This document shows positions 4,474 through 5,037 of a DNA stretch of 5,037 nucleotides, in pieces (positions within the stretch are counted from its first letter, which is position 1; each line of letters starts with the position of its first letter). The translations under genes and the position numbers were made by a program. The DNA comes from M55B157 sp040265115 (GTDB taxonomy: Bacteria; Actinomycetota; Actinomycetes; S36-B12), in contig JBDQGZ010000141.1 of the NCBI GenBank assembly GCA_040265115.1, positions 1 to 5,037 on the forward strand, given 5' to 3'. A model generated the notes under the pieces. The model saw only the letters and a program-made list of their open reading frames with translations. It did not search any database and was not told the DNA's origin.

Positions 4474-5037
4474 TCAGTCCTCCAGGCGAGCACCGGGAGC
4501 GGGACCGCGCGCGACGAACGCCGGTGAATCGGGATAGAAGATGCCGAGTTTCACCGCCATGATCTTGGCCTCGGCCTCATTCTCGGTGAGGAACACTGTC
4601 GTGGGACCGCTGCCCGAGACGATCCCGGCGATCGCCCCCATCCCATCTCCCTCCGCCAGCACATCTGCGAGTTCGGGCCGCAGCGAGATCGCGGCCTCCT
4701 GCAGATCATTGGACAGCAGCGGGCCGAGCAGGCGCGGATCATCGGCCCGCAGCGCCGACACCACGGCCTCATCGATCGACGGGCTCGGGATCAACCGATC
4801 GCCCCGCAACCGATCACACTCGGCATACACCGTCGGCGTCGACAACCCGAGGCGGTTCGGCCAGATCACCCACGTCAACTCCGCATGAGTAAGCACCGGC
4901 GTGAGATCTTCTCCACGCCCTCGCCCGATCATCGTGCCCCCGTGGACGCTGAAGGGGACATCGGAACCGAGTTCAGCGGCGAGCTCGGTCAGTCGAGTCC
5001 GCGTCATCCGCGTCCCCCACAGCGCATCGCAGGCCAC
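4474..5037 (-). CDS. ispE: 4-diphosphocytidyl-2-C-methyl-D-erythritol kinase IspE, C-terminal 187 residues, N-terminus beyond right edge
   Basis: IspE phosphorylates the 2-hydroxyl of CDP-methylerythritol with ATP in the MEP (non-mevalonate) isoprenoid pathway; it is a cytosolic GHMP-family kinase. The visible frame covers about 60 per cent of a roughly 300-residue protein and begins just after where the glycine-rich ATP loop GGxGGGSxD should be. Recognisable parts are ELAAELGSDVPF with the GSDVPF motif containing the conserved active-site Asp, GRGRGEDLTPV, LSNDLQEAA (the family's conserved Asn-Asp-Leu/Phe), and the GHMP C-terminal motif SGSGPT near the last third. The GTG at the very edge is an internal valine codon, not a start. 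The stop is TGA at 4474-4476. The gene points toward the MarR gene with a 25-base gap and no evident terminator between them. In many Actinobacteria ispE lies in the same region as glmU and prs, which agrees with this window. Confidence 0.94.
   Translation of the reverse strand: MACDALWGTRMTRTRLTELAAELGSDVPFSVHGGTMIGRGRGEDLTPVLTHAELTWVIWPNRLGLSTPTVYAECDRLRGDRLIPSPSIDEAVVSALRADDPRLLGPLLSNDLQEAAISLRPELADVLAEGDGMGAIAGIVSGSGPTTVFLTENEAEAKIMAVKLGIFYPDSPAFVARGPAPGARLED

Noticed and set aside
3891..4493. Minus-strand frames opposite the TetR and MarR genes (3719-4366 and 3891-4493)
   Set aside because: Both are antisense to proteins with clear helix-turn-helix domains. Their translations are low-complexity Arg/Ser/Gly-rich, with no ribosome binding site support.
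5035..5037. GTG at the right edge as an ispE start codon
   Set aside because: IspE needs an N-terminal part with the GGxGGGS ATP loop, which is absent here. The codon is an internal valine of a gene cut by the window edge.
1..5037. Mobile elements, CRISPR arrays, toxin-antitoxin or phage-defence genes
   Set aside because: No terminal inverted repeats, target duplications, transposase or integrase motifs, regularly spaced repeats or small paired genes were seen. The tRNA-Gln 3' end is intact and has no nearby duplicate or integrase.

Overview
The window is a high-GC stretch, by eye in the low-to-mid 60s per cent, from an actinobacterium. The evidence is the base composition, the actinobacterial style of GlmU (SGDT in place of YGDT, an extended Ala/Gln/Ser-rich C-terminal tail), GTG starts, TANNNT -10 elements placed directly before ATG codons, and a TetR regulator that strongly resembles, from memory, the Rv1019-type protein found near glmU in mycobacteria and other Actinobacteria. 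The genus cannot be fixed from this sequence.

Left part (1-2110, minus strand): transcription runs leftward through tRNA-Gln(TTG), glmU and prs. glmU and prs overlap by four bases (GTGA), so they are almost certainly translationally coupled. prs runs off the left edge after 173 codons. GlmU makes UDP-GlcNAc for peptidoglycan, and Prs makes PRPP for nucleotides, His/Trp and decaprenyl-phosphoribose-type precursors.

Middle (2111-2232): a 122-base divergent regulatory region between the tRNA and a plus-strand gene. It holds a plausible sigma-A promoter (TGGACA, 18-base spacer, TACGGT). Two tandem 15-base units lie on it, each containing the palindrome TACG-N4-CGTA. One sits in the spacer and the other covers the -10, which is the layout expected for a repressor-controlled promoter.

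Right-middle (2233-4448, plus strand): a membrane acyl-CoA (delta-9 type) desaturase with a complete di-iron ligand set, then a TetR regulator 35 bases downstream, then a MarR-family regulator 9 bases further on. The TetR and MarR genes each have a TANNNT box 6 bases before ATG, so each may also have its own leaderless promoter. The simplest reading is a lipid-desaturation unit with a local regulator, placed between housekeeping genes.

Right edge (4474-5037, minus strand): the C-terminal 187 residues of IspE (MEP isoprenoid pathway), converging on the MarR gene across 25 bases.

No mobile element, CRISPR array, phage gene or clearly novel multi-gene system was seen. The observation most worth following is the paired palindromic operator in front of the desaturase. 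No gene-free stretch exceeds about 125 bases.
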